DNA from: Trileptium ribeirensis
Lineage: Eukaryota; Nematoda; Enoplea; Enoplida; Thoracostomopsidae
Direction: 5' to 3'
Assembly: GCA_030248225.1 (NCBI GenBank)
Contig: JASANE010017517.1
Span: 1-64,000, forward strand
Length of the DNA stretch: 64,000 bases
Both the position numbers and the translations under genes were made by a program. Within the stretch, counting starts at the first letter, position 1, and the number at the start of each line of letters is the position of its first letter. Positions 24,501-37,339 of the stretch are shown here, in pieces. Under the pieces are notes generated by a model. That model was not told the origin of the DNA. It ran no database searches and saw only the letters and a program-made list of their open reading frames with translations.

Positions 24501-27500
24501 ATTTTGGGCTTATCTATAAGAGTAGCTATAGCACAACGAAACAAGGATAGATATTTTCTTTAGTCTATATACAATGTTAAAACTGCTATCTGCTCAGCAT
24601 ATTAGAAGTTCCCCCCCCCACATGGTGTTTCTGTTAAGCACCCATATATTATTGAGGTGTACCCTTCCCGACGCCAACATGATCTCAGATTTCAACCCAT
24701 ATATAGCACAAAGCATGAATCGTTACGTCCATCAACCTCGCTACGAACCAAAGATTTTCGTCATAGTTCGGCCCGCACCGCCGACAGTTATTGTGATCGA
24801 AAGGGATATCGTTATTAACATTTTAGGGATGAAAAATCATCGAAATACGTTACCGTATTTACGTATATAGTTAAGTAATTATTTATAGTAGGGCCATAAA
24901 GGCTCGTCGGTATACTTAGATCGCGTATATATCTATCTATATATATGGTACCATCGCTTGTTATAACCATGTTGTTATGGCCATAAAGGCACATGCTAGG
25001 TAATCGATTAATATTATCATGATCGCATCGTATAATTATATACCATTGGAATTACCCTTGCTATTCGTACATGTTTTCAGGTATATGTACACCATTTGGC
25101 AGTCCGATTCAAATGTACTTATATATAGAGATGTTACCGTTGTGTCATAGTCGTACCACACTTTTTGTACTGTAAAGGCCATAAAAGCGCCTACTATTCA
25201 TGTTGATTTCATATTATGTATGATCATTCTGTTTGTACCGTATGTTGTGCTGGTAGAGGCCGTAAAAGCGCCGACATTTGCCAGAAAGTTGTACTATTCT
25301 TACAGTTATAATGATATACTATACCATTGATTGTGAACCTATATTTGTCGCATATTAATCGTGTTGTCGGCCATAAAAGCGCCACTAATTTCATGCCATT
25401 TATACCATAATTATGTACGTTTTTGTACTTTGTATTGTATCAGTTTGGAGGTACCCTTAATAGGGAATAATTCTTCTTGGTAAGCGTGATTTTTAAGGAG
25501 AATTCTAGGGATTTTTGGCGCTTGTGAATCAGTGCTCTTATAAGTTGAAATTGCGAGTATGGTGAGCTCTTGCCATACTCGATTTGTAGAAACTTAGGAC
25601 GGTACGACTCCCCCACTGAAGCCAATATGTATATATGTAAGTAGGAATCACCCTACCCCGCGTGGTAGGACCGCAAAGTCTATCTTGGTATGTCGTAGGA
25701 AAGACTGGCCGTGACGGATACCCGTCACGACCGTCCTCACGAATGAGGACCATAAAAATATGGCTGTCCGTCCGAAAGCGAACAGCAAAAGAGAAAATTT
25801 CCTGAAAAATATAAGTTCAAATCGAAAATATCAAACTTCCCAGTGTTCAATATATACCACTACACTGGTAACTCGTAAAGCGTTATGAAATATCAAATAT
25901 CAGCGTTCATTCTCCCTGGTCGAGATAAACAAAATTCAGAAAATTTGGTATCTAAAGTATCGGCTCCGGTCCATAACTCCGGAACCGTCTGGTAATCGAA
26001 AATTCAGTACGTAACATTTCTTGTAGAGAATTTTATGGTCTTTCTAATGAGACCGGTTTCGTGGAGAGCCGACCCGGATCCACGGACCTATGGACAAATT
26101 AGTATATGCGTAAGTGATTTAAACATAATTGAATAACTTAACGAATATTAAACATAAATATATGTACCGGATACTGTTGTAGTCATCAGATATGAGGCTT
26201 TCTTTTGAGCCCGGACCGGTCCCGCTATGCCCACTTTTAGGTACGCTCTCCCATGGAAAACATGGAACAACGCCCCGACAGGCGTGTCACCCATCATTAG
26301 TTCCCCTTGTCGAGACTAACCCAAAAATATCTAGAACACCCCAGAAAAATATGCCCCGAACTCGCGGGAGCCGTTTAAAGCACGCTACCGTAGGAAAAAT
26401 TTGACATGGACCCACCCCACAGAGTCTATTTTCCCCCTGTAGACCGAATACGGTCCTGTTACATATTAAAATGTTCGGACGGACACCCTGAGTCCGATTC
26501 CGAACTTGTCTTGGCACTTCGGCCGTTGCCTAGGGATCATTCACCTTCTTTACCCCATTGCCCTCGCTTGTTTCTTTTGTATACACAAGCTGCGTCTCTT
26601 CATTCTAACCCCAATCCCAAATATATAAGTTAATATTAAATTAATATTTAATTAAGTAAATAAATAGGTTAATATTAAATAGTATATAAAAGTTACTTCT
26701 TTGATGCTTCACTGTTTTCGGCCGTTTGATAATTCGCTTAAGCTAGCACTCTCGCAGAGTCAACAATCGCCGCCTTATATGCCGACTCTGTATATAGCTT
26801 CGATGTAGCTGGACCGGTAGGCTATCAAAACGAATAAAGCTAATATTAAATTTATGACAGATTTATATGAAGTTTCGTTTCTTATCAGCAAGCGTGGAGC
26901 TGAACTAGATATTAAAAGTTTATTGGGACTCTGCATCGAAGTAAAATAAGCTTCATATCAATTTTATTTACAGTTTAATCAATAATCGATATAAGCTTCA
27001 TATTAAAGTTGGAGTCCTGTATCAAAGCAGCCGCCGCGTATCAGCTGAGTCGTAAGCTGTAATACAAATGAAGATGTCATATTAAGCTGAACCATTTTGA
27101 TAGCAGTTTGAAAATTTGGAGCGAAGGGACATCAGTATCGTACGGACGTTTTGTATGTAGTTTAATACAAATATAGTTAAAAGTTATTGGAAGTTTTTGG
27201 AGGGTTGTGTGTAAACGTTTAGTTTCATTTCTTAAAAGCTTACATTAAATTGGTATAAATAAAGCCATAAATCAGTTTTAATTATATAAAATTTTATATA
27301 AAATTGGCCCCAAATATGATCGGAATTCGGGGCGATAAGACTATTTGATTAAAAGATTTAAATTAGGGGCAAATCTCCCCAAAAGTGCTGAATAAGCACT
27401 CTAACCGTCCGAAAGATTCAAAATTTTAAAATGTCAAATTCGAGTATTTAAGCAGAGTTGCAATCACTCTGCAGAGTTTAGTTCGACTTCGGCAGCGCAG

Positions 27501-28309
27501 AGTTCGGTCGTTTTGCAGACCGACTCTAGCGCTTCTTCACTGTTTCATTCGTCAATCGACTTTTGTTTTCTGGCTTTCGTTTTGGTCTGGTGCCCGGATG
27601 GACGCGCAGTGGACGTTGCCCGAATGGAGTCGACCATGTAAGTGTGGACAGGGAGGAGTAGGGTGGAGGTGAAGTAGGACTGTTACTAAGTAGAGTAAGC
27701 TAGTAGAATAGAGTAGGTGAACACGAATAACTCGCATGGATAAATCGTTAGGTTAAGCCTCCACGGACTCCCTGTCCGTACTTTGGTTTACATGATAGCC
27801 CCGTCCGTCCTAGCTTGTCCCGCAGGCATGTAGTGGTAGTTAGTCCCTCACATAAATTTATCTGGTGCCCGAAGTCGCGCTAAACCTCCCTCGGTCAACG
27901 AGTTAAGGCACACACCGACGCGACACTCGCGTCAAGCACTCATTTTACATGATTCCATGAGTCGAGTTAAGGTTGAAAAATTTTAGTTTGAGCCGACCGA
28001 GGTTAAATCTTTGGAACTCCGAATCATCCACGGTCACACACACACATACACGTTTCATTTAGCAATTATCAGAGCTTGTTCTCAGAATTTATTGCGGATT
28101 ACGATTTCTTTGGACGAATGTCCGCCCGTTCATTTTTGCTGTTTTGTAAGTAGGAACTCAGGAATATTGTCAGATCAAGTCGCCTTAGTCGAATTTTGGT
28201 AGTAGGATAATAGTGCTACAGGCCACGTCTTCATACTAAAATTTTGTATTGAACCATAAACAGACGTACTGACACAACGCCCCGTGAGCGAGACGGCTCA
28301 CCTGGTAGA

Positions 28310-28960
28310 AAATTTGGTATATCTCGGGAACTGTTCCAGGAATTAGGTTAAAATTTTTCCCGGATCCTGAGAAGGATCTGAGCCATTTATTTGATACGTA
28401 AGACGCTCAGATATCCCGTCGGAAACATAAACCCGACGACCCTGAAGGGGCTCGCTCCCACCACAACCTGAAAATTAAAATATCACAGGATCTACTCCAG
28501 GAATTTAGGTGTAACTTTGGCAGTTTCTTCAGTAATGTCTTTTAACGAATACAACTTCAGAACTTGTTAATTTCGCATCGGAACCCCAAACCCGACGACG
28601 TTGAAGAGGCCTAAGCCCACCAAAAATGTAAAATTAAAATATTTTAAGATTCGCTCCAGGAATTTTGTTGAAACTCTCGCCGTTTCTTCGTAGGTATGTC
28701 CACTATCGGACATCGTTCTAAAACCCAACCTTATCAGGTCGGAATCACAAACCCGACGGCCCGATAGAGGTCCGCCCCTACCCAAACTTTACACGTCAAT
28801 AACTCGATATCTATTTCAGGAATTTTGATGATTTTTCTCATATAAGTAGAGGCCCGTTAGATCTTTCATTTAAGCTATTGAGCCGGCAAAGCCTTGGCCC
28901 GTTCAAAAGTTATAGGCAATCCAAACCCGAGCCGTACAACCGCCGTTCAGATTACAGTTC
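28310..28960 (+). repeat. Degenerate ~180-bp tandem repeat inside the large unit
   Basis: 'tccaggaattNNGttgaaa' and 'caNaaacccgacgacc' recur near 28330/28430, 28497/28587, 28657/28748 and 28817/28924, which gives 3 to 4 degenerate units of about 165-185 bp. Confidence 0.6.
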
Positions 28961-31207
28961 AAATTTTACAAATTATATCATTTTCGTAAGTCGATTTCGG
29001 TCTTGCTTTTACCCATAATTTGGTTGAGAAAGGGAAAATATTAATTTCCCCAGTGTTGATAACTTGCACTATGAGTGTCAACATTTCGTACTTCAAAGTT
29101 ATCGATGTCGCTAGACGCGATATCGGGTCTATCGGGTCTCGGCCCGACCGGCCTATTTTTGTGAAGACCGCTGACCCGGTCGTAGAAAATCGATACACAG
29201 CTGCCGTGCAAAATTTCGTAGAGAAAGGCTGGCAAATTAACGAGAAATTGAGAATCATAGGTTCCCCAGTCCCTACAGAAATAGACGCAAAATCTCGGTT
29301 GAAAACTAGGAGCCGGAGCAATCTAGGGATACAAACGGAATGAATTACAGTAAATAACATTGTTACGGTTGTCCCGACAACCGGGGCCTCCGCTTACTGA
29401 CTCGCTTTGTCAAGAAGGCAAGGCCAAAATGCTAGTACAACTTTAGTACTAAATAGAGCTCATTTTTGAGAGCCTTTTCAAGTCAAATTAACTTAAGTTT
29501 TAGTACCTTTAGGATAGTTTCGGTGACTCACGAGGCATAGCTACACATATGTCTCGTTTTGGTCAAGTTTGCAGATGCCCAGTCGCAATTTTTACCCCTG
29601 GCCCCATGCCTCAAAGTTGGCATAAAATTGTTAGAATGATGATACTACATAGCCGCTCGCCGGCATTAGTTAATTTCCTCTCAGGACAAATTTGTAAATT
29701 ATGTAGTAATAAACCCAACCGCATATCACTCGAATCATTGCATAACCCGCGTAGTAAATTAGGACTATAATTTTGTATTAGGAAAAGCTTGAAATTCGGC
29801 CCCAACCTTAGTCTACCGGGACCTCGCTTGATTTACGAGATAAGTATACTCGATCATTTTTGGCATCATTTTAGCTTACGTTTATGGACACGAAACGTCT
29901 GTTTTTGGCAATTATTCAGATCATGGATTAACCGCAATTTAAGACCAAATTTTACCATTTTGCCACCTTGTTGGTGAAGCAATTTTGTAGGAAATTAGAA
30001 ACCAAAATTTAATCAGTTATGCCTATACAATCCGCCGAAACTTTCATTGGCTCGAGAAATAATTTGGTTACACACGGAACCAGAACCAAAATTAACTAGT
30101 ATGTCCGTACATTCTATTGAAGACTTCATGGCCACCGTACGTATGTATGTATGTGAGTAAGGAAAGAATTTAGTTATTGCACCACTGTCGCCCTATAGGA
30201 AAATCCATGAGTCGTACCAATGATTGCCTCCTAAACTTACCATTTTGTCAATATATATGCCATTGCTCGTTTATCATAATACCTTGCTGTATGTTAATCC
30301 AATCGCTACAAATGCTTACTTATCATCTACCATAGTCTCGTGATTAGGATGAGCAAGATTGAGTCCCGCAAGCATCCCTTTGTACGCTCTGTCCCGTATG
30401 CCTTGTTTTATTTCCGCCTTTCGCTTACCTGAACCTGCTGTTTTGTCGGAGTACCCTCTTTTATTAGCAATCGTAGTGCCGAGAAAGTAGTTAGTTCACT
30501 GGCGCCTACGCTTTTATTGATAACTAACCGTATTACTTACCGGTACTAGCTTTTGATTTGACCCACTGCTTTTCATGAGTAAGGTAAGCGCAGCTGTCAT
30601 TAGAAAAGACTTAGCCGTACACGCCGTGATGTGACACAGCTGTGAGAGTTCTGTGAAAAAATGCGATGACTCCGCAACTTACCCATTTTGACGCCCTGCT
30701 CATTGTCTTAATAGCGTACCGTATCAGTGGCATAGTACCTGTTGTATTGGCCCTGGCCCGTACAATATGTGTCTGTCTATACCCAATTTAGTGACTGATC
30801 AATAAATGCTTAATTGAAGCCCAATGTGTTCCAGTGTGTTACTGACCCTCGTAGCGATAGATATTCAAAAGGAGTTTGAAATCCGTCATCCCAATCGATG
30901 ACCCACGTTCAGGTTTGACACGCGCATCGAGGAAGCAAACCTTAGCGTGACTCGCCGATTCAATTATGTTACTGTATAAGTACGACTCATGCGACTAATA
31001 AGGAGAATTTATAAAACTCACGCTGAGCACCCAGTATAGAAATTTAGACGCACGAATCCGACGTTAAACGTCTAGGGATTTGTCGGACCCTAGTGGGGGC
31101 CACTCGCTAAATGAAACAATCGTTCAAGAAAGTGGGAACCAATTTCGATCAAACCTATATACCTAAAATTTTCCACTTTCCGGGTTAAACGTGGATAGGG
31201 AATAGCG

Positions 31208-31475
31208 GTATGGTCTCTTTGGCCTGTGAGCAGGTGACGGAGCCGACCTCCTTGAGGACCTCAAAGGTAGTACCACGTAGACTACGTGCGCAACCCGTCC
31301 GGCAGGATCAGAACACATCCTGTGAAGCGCTCCTGCGGTTTGCTAAGCTCCGTAATTTCTTGGGCCTGACCCGAATAAAAGAAAATTTACCCAATAGGTC
31401 CGCCCTTGAAGTCACGATAGCCGGGGTCTCATGGGCATTAAGTTTGTGGAAGTGCGTAATGCAGCAGCGTCACGT
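31208..31475 (+). repeat. Conserved 3' segment of the large repeat family
   Basis: This ~265-bp segment begins tatggtctctttggcctgtg and ends gcagcagcgtcacgt. Close copies lie at 4069-4307 (right end lost), 19221-19483 and 60424-60686, and an inverted copy at 49277-49545. It is better conserved than the rest of the units and carries complementary pieces (gacggagcc with gctaagctccgt) that could pair in RNA. Confidence 0.75.
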
Positions 31476-31499
31476 CCATCTAATACAGTACTGTAAACC

Positions 31500-32400
31500 A
31501 GCGATTTATGCTATTTTATTGTTTTTATCCTCCAGTTCGCTTGTTGGATTCGCCAGTTTTGGCATGGCGGAAGCCTAGTTTCTTGCTCCTCGCCCCCAGG
31601 TGCGCCCCCACTTCGATATTCGTTCTGGGGGTCCCTTAATCGGTTCCCCACAGGTATATTGGAGGCAGTTTGGGAAATTCGGTGTATAATGTCACCAAGC
31701 AAAATCCGTCGATGTCAAAACAAAATGAGATGTAATATTACTTCATGAATCAATAAGTTTTTACGGCAATTTTAAGAATGTAAACGTTAATTGAATCCAG
31801 GAGCACATAATTTCCAATTTGGTTGATTAAAGTAAATGCAAAGAATCAAAACAGAGCGTAACCATTCATTTTAACCATTTTCGGGCTGCCAATTAAGACG
31901 TGTGTTCTTCGCGAGAAGGCTACAAAACAACAAGTTATCATACCGTGTCATGGAAAATTTAACGGCTAATAACAATCTTTAGTATTCAAGTGAATTCTTT
32001 AAGATAAAATGGATACAGCACACGATAACCTGAAAAATGGTATGTCAGATTTAAACAAATTTTTTATGCTACTTAATGAAAGCATGTTAACACATTTTCA
32101 AAGGCCAAATAAATAGTATTATCAAATATCATGCATAATGCCGAAAGCTGCAATTTCATTAGTTTTATAATAAACTTGGTAACAGAGATTACGTAACTAT
32201 AGTGGAACGTCTTTCCTTTCACTATTTAGAACTTGCTTTATTCTGTTGGAATAAAACCTGAAGCCTACACTCACTGCTATGTCGGCAACAAAGCCCGTTT
32301 TGCCTTTCTACGCTATAATTTTGAAATTGCTTCAATAGGCATTTCGCCGACCGAGTCAATTCTTATGCAGTTATGCATGTAAACATATTTAAGATGTAAG
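31500..32400. other. Unassigned intron sequence
   Basis: No gene, splice-bounded coding segment or clear repeat is seen in this stretch. Confidence 0.4.
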
Positions 32401-32409
32401 CGCTCGATG

Positions 32410-32720
32410 TAAACTCACAGATTATGCAAAACCACCGCCATTAATGTAACTGGTTACACTACTACATGAAACAAGACACTAAATGCTTGTGACCATTTTG
32501 GCAGTCGTCATACATTTATGTGGCTATTATAACGGTTAGAGTTCTGAAAGAACCCTGTGTAGCAGCAGCATTTGCATTAAAACGCATTTATCAACACGTA
32601 ATGGACATAAAATTAAATTGTTCAAGCCTGAAATATATGACAAGCATTTAGGGTTTTGTTTCATATAGTAGCAAACCAGTTACCATAAATGACGATGGTT
32701 TTGCATAATCTGTGAGTTTA
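32410..32720. mobile_element. MITE with TA duplication and ~45-bp inverted ends
   Basis: The element at 32412-32718 has near-perfect inverted ends beginning AACTCACAGATTATGCAAAA and continuing to 'aactggtt'. TA flanks it on both sides. It is 307 bp long. Its interior ('ctattataacggttagag...gttcaa') recurs at 33075-33190, so a partial second copy lies just downstream. Confidence 0.85.
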
Positions 32721-32744
32721 GGGGTTTAAAGTATTTTAAACATG

Positions 32745-33190
32745 GCAAACTTTAACATTAGATTTAGCCTATGCAGGGTCATTATGAACATGAACTTTAA
32801 CATTAGATCTAGCCTATGCAGGCCTAATGAACAGATAATTATGTTGCATAATGAAATCCGAAAAAATTAATCTGACTTTTAAGGCACGTTGTACACAGTG
32901 GTTAAAAATAGTGTACACAAATTTATTTTTTGATTAAAATTTTCATTTTAAATTATATTGTAATTTATATATTCCGTATTTAAGGAAAAGTAGAATTTGC
33001 TATAGTAATTTTTAGCTTGCACTTTCGCTTGCTTGTGTGCGCTTCTACGGTAAATTTAACGCCGTCATATGTTTTTATAGCTATTATAACGGTTAGAGTC
33101 CTGAAAGAACCCAGTGAAGCATTAGCGTTCGCATTAAAACGTATTTCTGAACACGTAGTGAACACATAAAATTAAATTGTTCAAACCTTG
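32745..33190 (+). repeat. Short tandem duplication and partial second MITE copy
   Basis: 'aactttaacattagat.tagcctatgcagg' occurs twice at about 32750 and 32790. The stretch 33075-33190 matches the interior of the MITE at 32520-32640 but lacks its inverted ends. Confidence 0.6.
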
Positions 33191-33726
33191 GTCCATGATT
33201 TTACATGAATAAACATATGCATTTTACATGTTACATCGTAGCATTGTTATATACTTTGTATTATTACTTTTACATGGTCACGAGACATACTCCAGATTCA
33301 GGGTTAAATTAGTGTGAAAAAATAATGATGAAGCTTCCGTACAACTGAGAATTTGGGCTCTAGGCTAGGCTAAGCGCTAGAGCCGAGCCGAGCCTGTCGT
33401 GATATCTGCAGAGCCGAGCCAGAGCCCACGATGTGTTTGAGAGACTGGAGTCTAGTGTACCGGGAAAATCTGAGTTCGACTCTTAAAAGCTCTTTTCTAA
33501 AACAACAAACATTTATTATAACGTGTGATGTTATATCACAATAACCTTCCAAAAGCAAGAGCAGCAGACAATACACTGGCTAGGCTGTTAAGGTGTAAAA
33601 GCAATTATATGATTTGTTAGATGGTTGGCATATGTTCTCTCTACATATTAGGAAGTCACGAACTTTAATTATTGGGAAACAGGATACTTCTAGCTTGTTA
33701 TCTGAATAGTTGAACCGAGAAGAAGA

Positions 33727-35285
33727 CCCGTCCACAAAGAGCCGCGTCGACGCGCTGCACTCCGCCCCCCCCCCCGACGCGGCGCACCTCCTCCAAGGTG
33801 CTGCAACCCCGTCTGAGAAAAGACACCGTACCCCACTCTGAGGCGCCTCACCCATATCCCGAAAGTGCTGCCCTCTCCGAAGACAATCCTTCCGCGACCT
33901 TCCGAGGCGCAGAACCTGGAGGTCCCAGCCCCTCCGAGGCACCGCACCCCCTCAAGTCATCGAATCCTCACCAGAGGTGCTTTACCCTCCAAAGCAAACT
34001 ATCCAAAGGAGAGCCTCCCGAGGTGCCACAATCACGTCGCCGAAGAGAAACAGCACTCCACCCTGAGGCGCCGCAGCTCTCCCCCGAGGTGTTTTCCGCT
34101 CCGAAGCCAATGTGCCGCAGCCTACGCTCCCCTAGGCAGCGCACACCCTTCTCCCCCTCTCCGAGGAAGCCAATACCCCTACCCCGACGTACCACACACC
34201 CACCTCGAGATGCCGCACCCCGTTAGTATCACATCACCAAGCACTACCGCCCTAGGCGCCGCATCTCCCACCCGGCCTCCGTGGTGTCGCACCCCCCTAC
34301 CCGCAAGGCGCTGCAACGCAACCCCCCCGGATCTCCCCGAGGCCCAGCACCGCCCACCTCGGGGCGCTGCACCCTCCAAAGTATCACGAGGCGCCACATT
34401 CTCTCGAGGCGCTGCACTCCGCCCCCCCCGACGCGGCGCACCTCCTCCCAAGGTGCTGCAACCCCGTCTGAGAAAAGACACCGTACCCCACTCTAAGGCG
34501 CCTCACCCATATCCCCAAAGTGCTGCCCTCTCCGAAGACAATCCTTCCGCGACCTTCCGAGGCGCAGAACCTGGAGGTCCCAGCCCCTCCGAGGCACCGC
34601 ACCCCCTCAAGTCATCGAATCCTCACCAGAGGTGCTTTACCCTCCAAAGCAAACTATCCAAAGGAGAGCCTCCCGAGGTGCCACAATCACGTCGCCGAAG
34701 AGAAACAGCACTCCACCCTGAGGCGCCGCAGCTCTCCCCCGAGGTGTTTTCCGCTCCGAAGCCAATGTGCCGCAGCCTACGCTCCCCTAGGCAGCGCACA
34801 CCCTTCTCCCCCTCTCCGAGGAAGCCAATACCCCTACCCCCGACGTACCACACACCCACCTCGAGATGCCGCACCCCGTTAGTATCACCTCACCAAGCGC
34901 GACCCCTCGAGGCGCCGCATCTCCCACCCGTCCTCCGATGTGTTGCACCCTCCCCCCCGCAAGGCGCTGCAACGCCCACCCCCACCCCGCAAGGCGCTGC
35001 AACGCCCCCCCCCCCGAAGCACTGCACCTCCCCCTCCGAGACAGCGCACCCCTCGCTACCGAAGAGGCATGGTACCCCACCAAAGGCGCTGCATTCCCAC
35101 GAAGCGCCGCAGCCATCCCCAACGATGTAAGACAACCCCCCCAAAGCCCTATGCGCTCAGTTTATCCCCCGAGGTGCCGCAGCCCCCGCGAAGTGCCGCT
35201 CACACTAGTCCGTAACCCCGATGTACCGTTGCCCACCTCCGTGTCGCCCACCCCGGAGTGCCGCTTGCATCCGGCCTACCAATAG
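33727..35285 (+). repeat. C-rich low-complexity block with a 655-bp tandem duplication
   Basis: The plus strand is very rich in C and poor in T and G. A degenerate core 'gaggcgccgca/aaggtgctgca' recurs every few dozen bases. The segment from about 33795 to 34270 is repeated almost exactly at about 34450 to 34925. The open frame at 33865-35130 (421 codons, Pro/Arg/Ala/Ser) is the longest in the window, but it has no domain and several frames on both strands are open, as expected from biased composition. I read it as a minisatellite, not a gene. The minus strand carries many runs of G. Confidence 0.75.
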
Positions 35286-35829
35286 TTGAGTTTATATTAA
35301 GTTAAAAAAGCTAGCTACTTGACAAGCACTTGGCGAGCCATGACGCTAGCTATGAAAAAAATTATTTAGGAAGTGATTAGCGGTACATCTCTATATATTT
35401 CATTGTTTCGAAAATGAAACAAAGATAGGGTTCCCATATGACGGGAAATTAAATAATGTGGACACGCACGTGCCTATTCTATCCACCAGAGAAAGCGCTT
35501 GCGGAATATAACGCAGTTGCAAAAATAAGTCTCTATTCAGTCAAAGCCGTGTTCTTAAAATTTTCCTTAATTAAATGCATTCTGTTCGTGCAATAAATCT
35601 TACACCACTTAGGACGACATCATGAACATAAATAACCAACGTTATTTATTTCCGATGAAGGCTAAACTGCTTCTTAGAAAGGTATATTTCCAAAAGAAAT
35701 TAAACGCCGTTGTTCAAAAAATTCTAGAAAACTTGTTTGAAAAATGCACCAGTATTGGCACAAAACATATGATAGGGACACTGCTGACATGCTGACACAA
35801 AAATTACTAATGGCAAATGTAAATATTAG

Positions 35830-37330
35830 CCTAACGCTACACTATCATAATGATTTGGCGATTATGGAGGTAAATTTGAGTATTATGGGGGCTTCGAAGT
35901 GATGTATACACCGCACAAAAATCATAGTTGACCTGGCGCATGTTGCCTAAACATCAATTTGTCTAATACAGCTCAAATTAAGTATTTCGAACAAGAACGG
36001 ACAGCGAAATTTGGTCATTTTGATGGTAAATTAGGGTATTATAGGGGCAGAAGAGCCAAAATTATACTTAGATCTTTCAGAAAATATACTTAGTGAGGTG
36101 TTCAGCAACTATCGTAATAGATTTAAGAAGAAATTTTTAGGGTATAATTGCAGTTTTGAAATCTACTGGATTACATGTAACTGTATTTGAATTAGTGTCT
36201 TGATCAGTGACGTCATTGTTAGAGTCGTCGAAATCCTCAAATCCCGTGTTATCCATTGTTAAAGCCGATACGGAGTAACATACAAAGCTGAATGCAATTG
36301 AATTAAAACCATCCCCGACCTTGTATCAGCCACCTAAACGCATATTTTTCAAGCAAAATTAAGTGCTTTAATCTGGAACTGATTTCGAAACGTGGCCATG
36401 TGAAGGGCAAGTTGGTAAACGATATGGAGCTAGAAGACCAGAGATCAGGTTTAGACCATCTAAAATACATTTGACCATTCCCGACCTAGCATCTGTCACC
36501 TAAAAACCGATTTGTCCATCCAAAATTAATTTTCAAGCAGGAGGTGAGAGCGAAATTTGGCATTTAATGAGGGTAAATTATTTTATCATAGGGAGCTAGA
36601 AGAGGCAAAATCATGCTTAAACCATCCAACATTTACTTCTGGTCCCTCTCTCTCGACCCAGTATCTGGCGCCGAAATACTTATTTGTCCAGCTAAAATAA
36701 ATTTAAAGTTGGACCGAAATATGACTGTTTTAATTAAATCATGGTATTATGGGAGCTAGAAGAGGTAAAATCATACTTAGGCCATTCAATAATATATTTG
36801 ACTTTCCCCACGTAATATCTGCCACTTAAACGCCGATTTGTGCAGCCGAAATTAAAAATAAGGCTTCAGGCGTGAGTTCACAGTGAAAGTTGGCTATTTT
36901 GAGAGGAAATCTGGCTTTTCCAAAGTGCCTGGAGGAACCGAACTGGGGCTCCATAGTGGTTTAGCCCTTCGGGGCAAAACTTTTTGGGTTTTAGGTCCGT
37001 AAGGAAAAATTGGCATATTTTTTAACTCGCAGAGAATAATTAACATATTCTTAGTGGTGCAGAACAAAACCTTGGGTGCGGCGGAATCGGAAAACAGCTG
37101 GGGAAGCCGAAATACCGGGGACACCACTCTCTCCTACGTGAAAAATTCTGTGAATTTGGGTATTATGGGGAGCTACAATATCAATTGACCATTCAAAAAT
37201 TAATATACTTGACGTTCCCTGACGTAGTATCTGTCATTTAAACACCGATTTGTCCAGCCAAAATTAGTTTGATAGCTTAGTAATGAACTAAGGGAAAATT
37301 TGGCATTTTGAGGGTAAATTCCCATAGTCC
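35830..37330 (+). repeat. Degenerate ~180-bp tandem array, 6-7 units
   Basis: The pair 'cctagNatctgtcacctaaaN.ccgatttgtccagccaaaatta' and 'tttggcattttgagggtaaattNgggtattatggg' recurs near 35940, 36320, 36490, 36665, 36810 and 37210. Unit length is about 175-190 bp. The array is interrupted near 36905-37150 by a G-rich dispersed repeat. Confidence 0.7.
36905..37150. mobile_element. G-rich dispersed repeat inserted into the tandem array
   Basis: The array unit breaks off after 'attttgagaggaaat' and resumes with 'tgaatttgggtattatgggg'. The material between carries motifs shared with 11430-11830 ('ggcatattttttaactcgc', 'gaaataccgggg'). Exact ends and target duplication are not clear. Confidence 0.45.
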
Positions 37331-37339
37331 TGCTATTTT

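Larger units (their letters stand above)
24500..31475 (+). repeat. Most complete ~7-kb unit of the large non-coding repeat family
   Basis: The unit holds, in order, an AT-rich part with 'ggccataaaggcgcc' motifs (24893-25390), a 'gtgacggatacccgtcacgacc' palindrome (25710), the 'ggatccacgg' block (26074), the 'gcttgtcccgcaggc' block (27812), a ~180-bp tandem stretch (28310-28960), the 'gatatcgggtc' block (29118), the 'gatgagcaagat' block (30348), the 'taagcgcagctgt' block (30586) and the conserved 3' segment (31208-31475). Each block recurs in the same order at 53.7-60.7 kb. No open frame has protein-family features. It may be a large retrotransposon derivative or a foldback-type element; the superfamily is unknown. 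Confidence 0.6.

Noticed and set aside
29020..29343. 107-codon plus-strand open frame with open frames opposite
   Set aside because: It lies in the large repeat unit, and the matching part at 58270-58560 does not keep the frame.
33420..33490. tRNA-like B-box (gagttcgactc)
   Set aside because: No matching A-box at the right distance and no cloverleaf could be drawn, so a tRNA gene or tRNA-derived SINE is not supported.
33865..35130. 421-codon proline/arginine-rich open frame, the longest in the window
   Set aside because: It lies in a C-rich duplicated minisatellite; several other frames on both strands are also open, and no domain or splice context is present.
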